From Sipunculus nudus (taxonomy: Eukaryota > Annelida > Sipuncula > Golfingiida > Sipunculidae): a DNA stretch of 64,000 bases. Positions 23,283-33,110 of this stretch are shown one piece after another. The position numbers were made by a program, and so were the translations under genes. The stretch covers positions 17,128,576 to 17,192,575 of the forward strand of contig CM049309.1 of assembly GCA_026874595.1 (NCBI GenBank), read 5' to 3'. Numbering within the stretch: the stretch's first letter is position 1; each line of letters begins with the position of its first letter. Under the pieces are notes generated by a model. That model ran no database searches. It saw nothing but the letters and a program-made list of their open reading frames with translations, and was not told where the DNA came from.

Positions 23283-23360
23283 CAGAGGAATCAAATGTTG
23301 TCAGTCACTTTTATTTCTACGCAGTTTCGTGCAACATTGCATTCTTCAGGTAAGGCTGTC
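23283..23360 (-). mobile_element. Penelope-like/hammerhead-like fragment
   Basis: The minus strand reads CCTGAAGAATGCAATGTTGC then ACGAAACTGCGTAG (23350-23317). This has the CTGAAGA–short stem (TGCA/TGCA)–CGAAA order of a hammerhead ribozyme core and resembles the CCTGAAGAA...CGAAAC box I associate with Penelope-like retroelement ends. The cleavage-side UH and stem I partner are not found, so a functional ribozyme is not claimed. A diverged copy of the adjacent 48 bp is at 29959-30007. Confidence 0.4.
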
Positions 23361-23728
23361 CGATTTAAATGGAGAGAATAAATAAGTTAAATATGATAAA
23401 GATACACATATTAAAATGTCGTTCCAGGATGGAGATGAATACGATTCTTTAAAAAGGGGGCTTAATTGATTCATGTTGAACCGATTTGAATGAGCTATTT
23501 CAGACAAATTCAACTACAGTTTAGACAGTTTTTACAATTATCTTTTACAATTTATAATAAGCTAAACTCTGCTGATTTCAATTCAAGGTAGCAGTATTAA
23601 TTAACTTGAAATATACTTCATTATAACTGTAAGACAAACATTTCAGGTTCGTTTCGTGACCGTTGGATTTTGCGACATCTGCCGTGTTTCGGGCAGCCCA
23701 GCGCTCACAGTGAGATCAAGTAGCTCGA

Positions 23729-23911
23729 TCAATGCCGTGGCAGCTGTCGTGGGCAGTCTTCTGACAGAACGGCTTTCAGTTCATGTACCAAATTGCGGGG
23801 GACAACAGCCTTGAGAAAAACATTCTGACAGACGTAATTTGCCTGCGCGATTTCCGGATCGTGACTACCTGTTGCCGAAATTAAATTAAGCCGAGTAAGC
23901 ATTAATTTCAA
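23729..23911 (-). other. Open frame of 60 codons in a CpG-richer patch, unassigned
   Basis: The minus-strand frame ends ...AVVPRNLVHELKAVLSEDCP and then RQLPRH. A possible acceptor (TTTAATTTCGGCAACAG) lies inside it. The patch 23640-23880 is GC-richer than its flanks and close to the Penelope-like fragment, so it may be a decayed element rather than an exon. No family recognised. Confidence 0.2.
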
Positions 23912-24452
23912 GTCCTATCAAATATAATCTCGTGTCTATTTGGCCCACGCCAGGGAATTTTTAAGAAAATTTCATTTTCAAGCCTTTAATTACATTAGTT
24001 TTGTTGTTAGGATACTTGAAAAAGCTATTGAAAAGATTTGATTGAATATTATAACTCAATAGCATTGTAGGAAATGAAGATATTCTAGTATAATTTTGAT
24101 CCTGTCATCAGTTATAATATCGTGCATATAGTTTACGTTGATTAAATTCCTTAAAATAATTCAAGAACAGAACAATTATCTATGTTCATTTATCCGTAAG
24201 TGTTAATCAAGAGAGACCAAAATCTGATTACAACACTTAATTTGGCCGAAGTTATGCAGGTAAAAGGGCGGGAATTCTTGTTGAGCGGATATATGAAGTC
24301 AGCCACAGCGGGACAATCCTTCTTTCCAACTGTTTGAGATAGTTGTTTTATATATCTCTGTTAGATCAGTACCCTCACGGTTTAATCACACACATCATAT
24401 TATAATGAAAATACACGGTCGGAATCTATGTCTCAGTCGCGGGTTCCATCAT

Positions 24453-24456
<4 letters not shown>

Positions 24457-24499
<43 letters not shown>
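24457..24499. repeat. (CT)n microsatellite
   Basis: About 21 CT dinucleotides. Confidence 0.97.
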
Positions 24500-24502
<3 letters not shown>

Positions 24503-24959
24503 TATGTAAAACGTATTAAGGCATCCATATATGTTGTAGTTTAACTGTACTTTATATTTAAGCGGCGTGGAATTGTGCATGAATGAAAATAGAAATGACA
24601 CCTTGCAATCAATGCAATCAACCAATCTGTAATTTATTTAGTGAAATTTACAATTAAACATTGCCTCGGGGCTTGTTGATTTCACGACAATGGATTTGAG
24701 TAATTCGGTCATCTGTACTTTAAACATACTTTTTTTGCAAATCTCTCTCTTTCTCTCAAATCAGCTGCTACTGAACTATACCTGAAAAGAAACTAGAATA
24801 TCAGTAGAAGCTGACAAAAGCCCTCGGCCAAAATAACAGTGTTACGAGGTGGTAACAGTAACAAGTATACTTAATATCTGTTCTCACATGGATGTTTATA
24901 TCTGTACATGTCTCACTTATAAATTTAAAATGGAGAGGTATGTTCTATTTATGTTCTAA

Positions 24960-25795
24960 TTATTCTATTATAAGCTCTGTGACCTTGAAAAGTAGGTCAA
25001 GGTCACCCATCTTCGAACTTGACCAAGATTTTGTCGATATACATCTTCACCAAAGAAATAAAATTCCTATTGTAAATCCTTTCAGAGATATCCCGCTCAC
25101 TAGGCCAAAGTTGAAAGATTTAAGAAAAATTCATTAAAAAACAGAAATTGTGGGTTGTGCCCCCGAACTTGTGCAGCAGTTACAGACCATCAGTCCCTAT
25201 GATCATAGTAAGTATTGTGAAAATCCACCCAATGGTTCCTGAGAAATAAGCTTCTAAATGTTTTTTTCTATAATCAGCTCTAAAACTTAGAAAAAATTGT
25301 CAAGGTCACCCATCTTTGAACTTGACCGAGATTTTGTCAATATACATCTTCACCGAAAAAATAAAGTTCCTACGGTGAATCCTTTTAGAGATATCCCGCT
25401 CACAAGCCCAAAGTTGAAAAATCCGAAAAAAATTCATTTAAAATTAGAAATTGTAGGTGGCGCCGCCAAACTTGTGTAGCAGGTACAGACAATTAGTCCC
25501 AATAATCATAGTAAGTTTTGTGAAAATCCACCAAATGGTTCCTGAGTAATAAGCATCTAAGTGTTTTTCTGTAATCAGCTCTAATATGTAGACATATAGG
25601 TCAAGGTCACCCATCTTCGAACTTGACCGAGATTTTGTCGATATACATCTTTACCGAGGAAATAAAATTCTGACGGTGAATCCTTTTCAAGATATCCCGC
25701 TCACAAGGTAAAAGTTCACGGACGCCGGACGGACGGACGGACAGCTTGGGTGACGACAATAGCCCATCAGCCTAAGGGCTGAGGGCTAAAAACGT
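24960..25795 (+). repeat. Long-unit tandem repeat (~302 bp x ~2.6) with GGACGG tail
   Basis: The block TCAAGGTCACCCATCTTCGA occurs at 24997, 25300 (one change) and 25601, giving periods of 303 and 301 bp. Units also share TTTTGTCGATATACATCTTC, AGAGATATCCCGCTCAC and ATGGTTCCTGAG. The array ends GACGCCGGACGGACGG, GACAATAGCCC and GGGCTGAGGGCTAAAAAC. It is the same tail architecture as the 22.1-kb repeat but has different unit sequence. Confidence 0.85.
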
Positions 25796-27445
25796 TTACA
25801 TTAAAACATACGATAGTTTAGCTTTTTAAAAGCCATTGATAAAGACATTTTACATAAAACTTTACAGACTTCAACATGTTTATGTAGATATACAGAATTC
25901 AATCAACAGGAGTGAGAGATAGAGAGAGAGAGAGAGAGCTAGAGAAAGAAAGAGGGGATAACCCATTTCCATAGGAGAATATGATACAGCTATAGTACCT
26001 TGATTGAAGATCTGGGTTATCAGGTACCCAGTGCTCTCATATTTCATGACAACATATCATGTCATCAACCCAGGCTCAACCAAAGATATCCAATCAACAT
26101 ATAGATCAATTGATCTATTAATTATAGATCAATCAATCTATTAATAGAATTTATTTTTCTTTCACATCTTTAATATACCTGATTAACTTCAACATCTTGA
26201 CAGAATAACTAAGGTGTTTAAAATGCAAAACACCATTTCCATTACACCAGAGTGGCCTACATCCTTTTGTTTTTTATTTCAAATAAAAAAGAGTATTTAA
26301 GTTTTTCGGATTACTGGGGCCGGTACGGGGCTTCCTACAATTATATGTTTTTACAGATTTTAAACGGTGGGATATTAAACAGAAAAAGGACAGTGTTTCA
26401 TAAACCATAATAAAATGGAAAACATGGGCTATATCGAAGAAAAATATGGTATGTGCATAAATGATAACCATGTGTTACTTTAGGTATATATGCAAAGTGT
26501 TAGCGCGTACAGGTATGTATTATACATTAATTCATGCTTAAGTTTTACATAGCTATCCACAATCCAAAAGCTTAAACACATACATGTTCTTTTCTGTTGC
26601 TTTCACTGTGGGAAAACATTAACAATTCTGGAATTCTAAATAAACGTTTATATTCAGGAACTTAAGAACCTTTCCTCATAAAAATATATGAAATTCTATC
26701 ATCTGGCAATACAATTGATCAGAGTATAAAGAGTATTGTAATTTGCGTAATATATATAAGATCACTAAGCTGACGAATATTGTATACATGTTATGAAATC
26801 GACATAGAATTAATATGTAATATTATGAGGTCACTAAGAGGTCATATAAATGAGCTTATCTCGGTATTTGTAAGTAGTAGCACGTTGTTGTGTCATGAGT
26901 AGATTTAATAAAATTAAGTTAATTCGTGAGCAACCGTCGATATGGTTACAAGATAATTACGTACATTAATCATTATGTCACTCAAAGTCACACTTAACCG
27001 GTGCTATTAGTACTGCACGCGCAGGTATATACGTACGTTTGCATATTTTTTGTCACTCATTTAAGTTAAATTTGTACAGTCACGGTTTCTTACCGCATTC
27101 AAAGAATACTCACAAATCCTGCAGAGCAAAACAAATATGCACGGACTTCCTACAACTACACACACACATACACATCCATTATGCAATAAATAGCAGTTAA
27201 AGTAAAATGGACACATAAACTGATAAACTGTACTCATATACAAACATACACACATGCACCCATACATAAAACATACATACACATATATACCCTAATCGTG
27301 ACACACAAACTGCACACCTTTTAATCGGGGTTCATTTTCCCAAACAACGAGAAAATGAAACATAAGTATAATTTATCAAACACATAAATATATATATATA
27401 TATATATTGTGCATAAAATATAACCGCATTTATTAATATATATAT

Positions 27446-27674
27446 ACCATCGAGGCGTAAAACGCTCGGTTCTCTCCGACGGCGACCCGGGTTCGATCCC
27501 CAGTGTATAGCCAGAGAGCGGGTTGTATAGTTGCCCGTCCAAGGCCGGTGGTTTTCTCCGGGTTCTCCGGTTTCCTCAACCCCTACATTCTGCAGAACGC
27601 CATCATCTGAGCCATAGAGAGTGCCGCGATTAGTTATAATGACTATTTATACAAACCATGTAAAATAAATAAAT
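27446..27674 (+). repeat. tRNA-derived SINE with conserved central domain and A/T tail
   Basis: The head GCGTAAAACGCTCGGTTCTC (A-box region) is followed by GGCGACCCGGGTTCGATCCCC, a good B box. The central part CCGGTGGTTTTCTCCGGGTT and CTCCGGTTTCCTCAACCCC resembles a conserved domain shared by several animal SINE superfamilies (MetaSINE/V-type; exact type not verified). It ends TAAAATAAATAAAT. It is the best-preserved SINE in the window; sense strand is plus. Confidence 0.8.
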
Positions 27675-28162
27675 TTATATTTATATTACAGATATATAAA
27701 GAGAGAGAGAGGCCTGACATGTGTATAGTCTTTGTCTGCATGTTTGTGTGTGTGCTTGACAGATACACCAGGGGAGCAATTACGTTAAAATACTGTATAA
27801 CACGCTGGTTTAACTTTACAGAAAACACGCCACGCCCGTATATAATATTTACAGCTACATCGAACAGCAGAGCCAGCATGAAACCAACAGTCCTGTACAA
27901 GTCATCGGTTTCCCTGACTGAGACAGGGTCGGCCTAGTTCGTGTAGTAGGTTTTCTCTGGCCGTGAGCCGCCGGGATAGATTTGTTATATAAACGTGTGT
28001 CTGTGTTTGATGGGCGCTGCCGACCAACAGCTGCGATGATTATGTCATAAATACTCTAGACATAATCCATAGGTATTAAACGAAACAGGAGATAACAGAG
28101 ATCATAAATCATGCTTATATAAAAACGTACAGTGCTTGGTCCCTGGTACACACTGGTATTAT

Positions 28163-28164
<2 letters not shown>

Positions 28165-28215
<51 letters not shown>
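28165..28215. repeat. (TA)n microsatellite
   Basis: About 25 TA dinucleotides. Confidence 0.97.
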
Positions 28216-28218
<3 letters not shown>

Positions 28219-28292
28219 CTAACATTCCTATACACCATGAAAGTATTGATATACAGATACTAGTTATAAGTTTAATGAGAATACGTATTCAT

Positions 28293-28470
28293 GTAGTGGA
28301 GCCTGAGTAATAAGACCTGTAGAACTTTCCAAAAGTGGTCTTAAATCACAAGTGGTCTTATTGGTTAGGTCAGTTATAGCCAATGTAAAAGCGTTTGGCT
28401 CACTCATGGGTAGACGTAATAGATAGGTGGTCTTATTAGAAAGGGGTCTTTCAGACAGGTTCCATTGTAT
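28293..28470. mobile_element. MITE of about 177 bp
   Basis: The left end GTAGTGGAGCCTGAGTAATA and the reverse complement of the right end (ACAATGGAACCTGTCTGAAA) form imperfect terminal inverted repeats continuing into AAGACC. The interior repeats GTGGTCTTA three times. Elements starting ACAGTGGAACCTGTCT are common in invertebrate genomes. No coding capacity. Confidence 0.65.
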
Positions 28471-29108
28471 TAACATGAATATGAACATATATATGAACAT
28501 ATGTTGGACGTTTATACATTCCCCCCCCCCTCTCTCTCAGAGTAATATAACGGTTGATCTATTCCCTCTCCCAGTCTGTTTGTCGGTCTGCATGCCTGTC
28601 TCACTAGCGGTTTCTGCCTCTCTGTCTCTCTCTTTCTGTCTCTTTCTCTCTTCCTTTTCTACATGATTACACACACAGACCGATCTGCTTTGAGAACAAT
28701 TTGTGCCCTGCGTGACGACAGAGAGTAATATTCCTTGGTGAATAATTTATCAGTTTGGAATTACTCCGGGCAAGGAGCGTGGGTATTGATTTATCCCAGC
28801 GGAGTATATGTAACTCCGTATGTGTGATAATCTGACCATTTATGTGTCCAGTACATACAACATGGATTGGTGACATTGGTGAAACTCCTTTTATTTATTA
28901 TTTTATTGATAATATATTCTTTTGTTGATGAATATCTTACGTGTGTGTGCGAGCGTTAAATTGTGTGTGCACAACTTAAACATTTATAATTTTTTTCATT
29001 TACTTCCGGAAATATTAATGTGTACGTAAGTATAAAAAAAACAATGCTAAAGTAGATATAAATCATGAAAAACACACGTACGAACCATCATAAGCATGCA
29101 TGCACAGT

Positions 29109-29111
<3 letters not shown>

Positions 29112-29139
<28 letters not shown>
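29112..29139. repeat. (GA)n microsatellite
   Basis: About 14 GA dinucleotides followed by a G-rich imperfect end. Confidence 0.95.
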
Positions 29140-29142
<3 letters not shown>

Positions 29143-29958
29143 GAGAGAGGGATACCAGCACATATACCTGCAAACAAACTTTCACACACGGACACAAATA
29201 AGACATGTACACAGGTATATGTACAATATCTTAAGTCTAAAAATATACAGGTATGAATATATGCTAAATATGAATATACATATCTCCCTACGACGCATTC
29301 AAATTGGGTATATACAGTAGAACGAATGATTCATAGTTGTATTACATAGGTGTTTATACACTCATAAAAAACAGTCAGCAGAAAACAATAAACATGCGCG
29401 TTTTGGCTTGTGTATATACGACGAAACACAACCTTATATTATATCCACACATATATGATAACCGCTGATCTGTCAAACGTTTACGTGACTTTAAGGTAAA
29501 CAAGTCACTTCTTTAATAAGTACCGTTGTAATACATACAATCACGGTATGATCAAGGTCCAGGTAAACACGTACAAAATGCACTAACAATGTCGTCTTGT
29601 CAATATATAGCTGCTCGGATTGTCTGTCTTTTGAGTGGTTCGGGTGTTTTTATGAGGGAGGGTAGGGAGTGTCGGGTCGCCATGTGTAACGGCATAAAAA
29701 TGTACACCTGCCATGCCATTGTGACTGTTGTACTTCCGCCACAATAGATATCATAGTGACACACGCCAATGTGTTTTATACACCTATACTATATGTTCTT
29801 TATCATGGGCACATATACATGTGCACCCCAATAAAAACAAGCGCACACACACAATCCTTTACCTCTTTTTCATAAGCTAGTTGATTCCTATATTATAAAA
29901 ACTTTCAATAAATAAAGAAAACTTACATTATATAGATAAATATACATTATTATATTTA

Positions 29959-30007
29959 TGGAGGAATCAAATTTTATCGGACATTTTTACTACTCCGTAA
30001 TTTCGTG
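29959..30007 (-). mobile_element. Second fragment of the 23.3-kb Penelope-like repeat
   Basis: Plus-strand GAGGAATCAAATTTTATCGG...CCGTAATTTCGTG aligns with 23284-23331 (GAGGAATCAAATGTTGTCAG...GCAGTTTCGTG) over 48 columns with about 13 differences, in the same orientation. It ends abruptly in TA-rich DNA, so the hammerhead-like half is missing. Confidence 0.5.
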
Positions 30008-30055
30008 TATATATACATATAAATGTATTTATATATATAAACACCATACAATTTA

Positions 30056-30069
30056 TATATATATATATA

Positions 30070-30108
<39 letters not shown>
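30056..30108. repeat. (TA)n microsatellite
   Basis: TA run with one AATTA interruption. Confidence 0.95.
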
Positions 30109-30109
<1 letters not shown>

Positions 30110-30353
30110 AACAAAAGAAAAAATGAACAATTATATCATTTTTGTGTAGATGTCTACCGCTTAGATACTAAGTGTATAAAATGACATGCACACATTAATC
30201 TATGTGTGTGTTGGGGCAGAACCAGACAGCCGAGTTTAAATCCAAGCTACACTATTGCTTACTTAAGGCTTAAGAATTACTGGTAACGTAAAATCCAATC
30301 AAATGAAACAGAGAGAAGGAAACAGGAGAAATATTAGACTAAATAAAACTTAC

Positions 30354-30605
30354 CATTTCATGACGTAATTTCTCCATCGCATCATCCACCGTCGTCCGTC
30401 TGTGTCCTGATTTTGTTTGTCCATCTCCAGCACATGACTGCACATCATTTCCAACTGGGCTGGTTAGCCTCTTCTTTCTATCTTGGACCACTTTAAGCCT
30501 GTTCACATAGAACTCTCTACAGGCATTTGACAGTTCAATAGCTGCGGTGTAGTCGTCCATAGCCTCACCGTCGTCAGTTTGTACAGTAATCCTCGGTAAA
30601 TCCAT
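30354..30605 (-). CDS. First coding exon of a protein-coding gene, possibly FAM167-like (partial)
   Basis: Seen: the minus-strand ATG at 30605-30603 sits in a good Kozak context (AAAAATGGA: A at -3, G at +4). It opens 84 codons beginning MDLPRITVQTDDGEAMDDYT. The frame meets a consensus splice donor, ATG|GTAAGT, with the exon ending at 30354 (phase 0). Read through the donor, a stop follows after four codons, as expected for intron sequence. The peptide is acidic near the N terminus, then basic (VVQDRKKR), and ends TVDDAMEKLRHEM. Known: FAM167 proteins carry a motif of the form [ST]-[IV]-D-[ED]-A-[IL]-x-W-L-R-[KR]-E-[LM] followed by a coiled-coil-like segment; the exon end matches this at most positions but lacks the W. 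The N-terminal part shows no clear similarity, so the family call is tentative. Inference: transcription runs toward lower coordinates. I did not find the next exon. That it is a real exon is much more secure than its family. Confidence 0.72.
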
Positions 30606-31200
30606 TTTTTATATATTTTATATGATACAATATACAGGCAGGTAATATTATTAACGCACCTGTCGGCTAAACATGAACACGTGAGACGCACACAATAACA
30701 TGAGACACGATATCTTGAAGCGTTCAGGCGCACGGGTTCAACAATCCAAACTAACCTGGCTGTTAAATGCTGCCAATTTGCTGAACAGTCAAACAGATTT
30801 GCTGTGTCTAGGTGCCAGTGTCCGTGGCCGTCCGGTTCTCACACTAAAGAAGCTCACTCTGGCGGGCAGGTGTGGGATAGGAGCGTGTTAACCCGACTGT
30901 CGGCCCGTCAGCTGTGTATATGAATGCAAACCACACACTCGCAACATGGCCGGGTGATAACATCACTGTATACAAAACGTAACGCCACAACCCAGGTGCC
31001 GCATTCCTAAACCCGTTGTCAGTTTCGGCAGGTAAAAAGGCCGTATATAAACCCCGGCGGCCTTTGTTGTCGGTTTCACAGCATAATGTCAATTTCTTGT
31101 TTATAGCCGAGCTCTGTTAACCGTTGGCGCAAGCGGCCCACCTGCGGACCAAGGCCAGAGTGATTCCTCTGTTGGCTGCCCGCACCGCGCTTTAAAATCA
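30606..31200 (-). promoter_or_regulatory. Putative promoter/5' UTR region of the minus-strand gene
   Basis: This block lies directly upstream (minus-strand sense) of the exon at 30605. It is visibly richer in GC and CpG than the surrounding AT-rich DNA, with clusters such as GTGTCCGTGGCCGTCCGG near 30820 and CCCCGGCGGCC near 31053. A TATATAAA string at 31042-31049 lies between GC-rich flanks and could act as a TATA element in either direction. No longer open frame here is convincing. Promoter function is inferred from position and composition only. Confidence 0.35.
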
Positions 31201-31739
31201 GCGAACCGCTGTAATTATTATAATTCCTAACTACACTTTCGCTGTTGCCACCCACATTTAATAAGACTGGGTGCTATTGAGATGACCTACTTAAGTTTAT
31301 CGCGTGTAGCTACTTGATAATCAGGTTCATGTCTATAATGATATAGTTGTTGTGTAGTTGTAACAATCTTATCTTGTAGCTGATAAACCGAAGACACGAG
31401 ACAATAAGCAATTCTCAATACATTAATAAAATGTATTTAATTTCCTGTAATTAAGAGTCTCAGAAAACCTATTTTTAACTGCATCTATCATATGTATTCT
31501 ACAGAAGCGTCAACATTGCCAGTCTTTATGTGTATTATGAAACTGTCGGGGTATTCAAATAAAAGCCTTGCGGACAAAGAGTATTGCCGAATTAGTTAAT
31601 TGTCTCTTAAATGTCAAATCCGTCAGCTTCTCTTAGCTAGTTCGGCGTATTATTCGGCGTATTATATGTAGCAAAATATGACCCATAACCACATCAATTG
31701 ATTTTTGTGTGTGTTCAAAAAGAGAGGGTGTGTGTGTGT

Positions 31740-31752
31740 GGGGGGGGGGGGG
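31740..31752. repeat. G homopolymer after (GT)n
   Basis: About 13 G following a short GT repeat. Confidence 0.85.
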
Positions 31753-32457
31753 CTCCGAGTGCCGACAGGCATTTATTTACTTTGAATACAGCCATTATAG
31801 ACAAAGTTTCCCATCAGATCACGATAGTTAGGTCTGTAAGTGTAATACTGTATTACTCATTTTAACGGATAAACTGCTACATTAAAATACTGGTGAAAGA
31901 AATTCCGTTATAATCGTGCCATGGTGCGCCTGGAGAATGCACCCTGTTGACCTCGGCCTTAACATAGGGATCTGTGAGCGAGGTAATTCCAGTCACCACC
32001 TGACGGACAATATTTCACCGTCCCCACCCTTCTACTATTCGTCTAGGCCTATTGTTTGTGAAGCTAATTAACAATTCCACACTTGGCAGTGAGGCAGTTG
32101 GAATGTGATAGACTTTTAACCTTATTACTCCCGACGTCTGTCTGTGTTTACAAAAAGGATGTATGAAAAAGAATATTATATGCGACATTGTAATTCGCCT
32201 TATGATGAATTGTCAGCAATGACGCCGATCAAGATTTTTTTGTACCTCTGTTTCACAGGAAGGAAGTCACACTGGAAGCGACATCTTGTGGTAGAAATTC
32301 GATTTTTTTTTTTCAATATGAGGTCATAAGGGTCCTGAGGTAGAAATTAAATAATTAAATCGTTGAATTAACAGAACTCAGGCTTTTGCGAATATACATC
32401 AGATCACCGAGATATTTTAAAATCTGAAGAAAACGTTGACAGCAAAAGGTGCATACT

Positions 32458-32611
32458 GTTACGAAGACAAATTTTTCAGGAGAAAATACTGGGCCGATCT
32501 TGGATTCGAACCCATGTCGGTGGCGCACAAGTCCGGCGTACCAACCGCTTCGCTAGAAAAGCAAGCTTCACCTGAGAGACAGTTCGGTCCGTCTTTATGT
32601 CACCCCGTCAC
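32458..32611 (-). repeat. tRNA-derived SINE-like unit, copy 1
   Basis: The minus strand reads TCTAGCGAAGCGGTTGGTAC (A box TAGCGAAGCGG), then CATGGGTTCGAATCC (perfect B box GGTTCGAATCC) about 30 bases later, and ends CTGAAAAATTTGTCTTCGTAAC. The acceptor-stem halves do not pair, so this is not a tRNA gene. It is nearly identical to the copy at 32731. Confidence 0.75.
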
Positions 32612-32730
32612 ACATCCCTTCTTAAGAGCGTTCTGCTGTCAGAACAAGACAATTATCACAGAAGTCACACTTTGGTGAGCTTATTCCCTGGGCCACAAGT
32701 TTACCGTCATCCCGGACGAGCGCCCATTTT

Positions 32731-32884
32731 GTTACGAAGACAAATTTTTCAGGGGAAAATACTGGGCCGATCCGGGATTCGAACCCATGTCGGTGGCGCA
32801 CAAGTCCGGCGTACCAACCGCTTCGCTAGAAAAGCAAGCTTCCATAGCGAGACAGTTCGGTCCGCCTTTATGTCACCCCGTAAC
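32731..32884 (-). repeat. tRNA-derived SINE-like unit, copy 2
   Basis: Same length (154 bp) as copy 1, with differences mainly near CCCGGGATTCG versus CTTGGATTCG and around CATAGCGAGAC. Begins GTTACGAAG and ends CCCCGTAAC on the plus strand, giving a 6-bp inverted terminus. The two copies lie 119 bp apart in the same orientation. Confidence 0.75.
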
Positions 32885-32957
32885 AATACATATTTCAAAC
32901 ACACACAAACAGAAGTAGTATAGCAGTAGTAGTAGAAGTAGTAGAAGAAGTAGTTGT

Positions 32958-32986
32958 AGTAATAATAATAATAATAGTAATAATAA

Positions 32987-33025
<39 letters not shown>

Positions 33026-33026
33026 T

Positions 33027-33057
<31 letters not shown>

Positions 33058-33110
33058 TTATTATTATTATACAAATAATATTAATAATAAAAATAATAAT
33101 ACAAATAATA
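32958..33110. repeat. (AAT)n/(ATT)n foldback microsatellite
   Basis: AAT/TAA repeats to about 33025 switch at one point into ATT/TTA repeats to about 33070, forming a long inverted repeat able to make a hairpin; AAT-type repeats resume after ACAAATAATA. Confidence 0.93.

Noticed and set aside
23317-23350. Complete hammerhead ribozyme
   Set aside because: Core-like order is present but the cleavage-side U-H and stem I complement could not be identified.
32490-32560. Functional tRNA gene on the minus strand
   Set aside because: A and B boxes are intact but the acceptor stem halves do not pair and the unit is duplicated with a non-tRNA tail; SINE-like instead.
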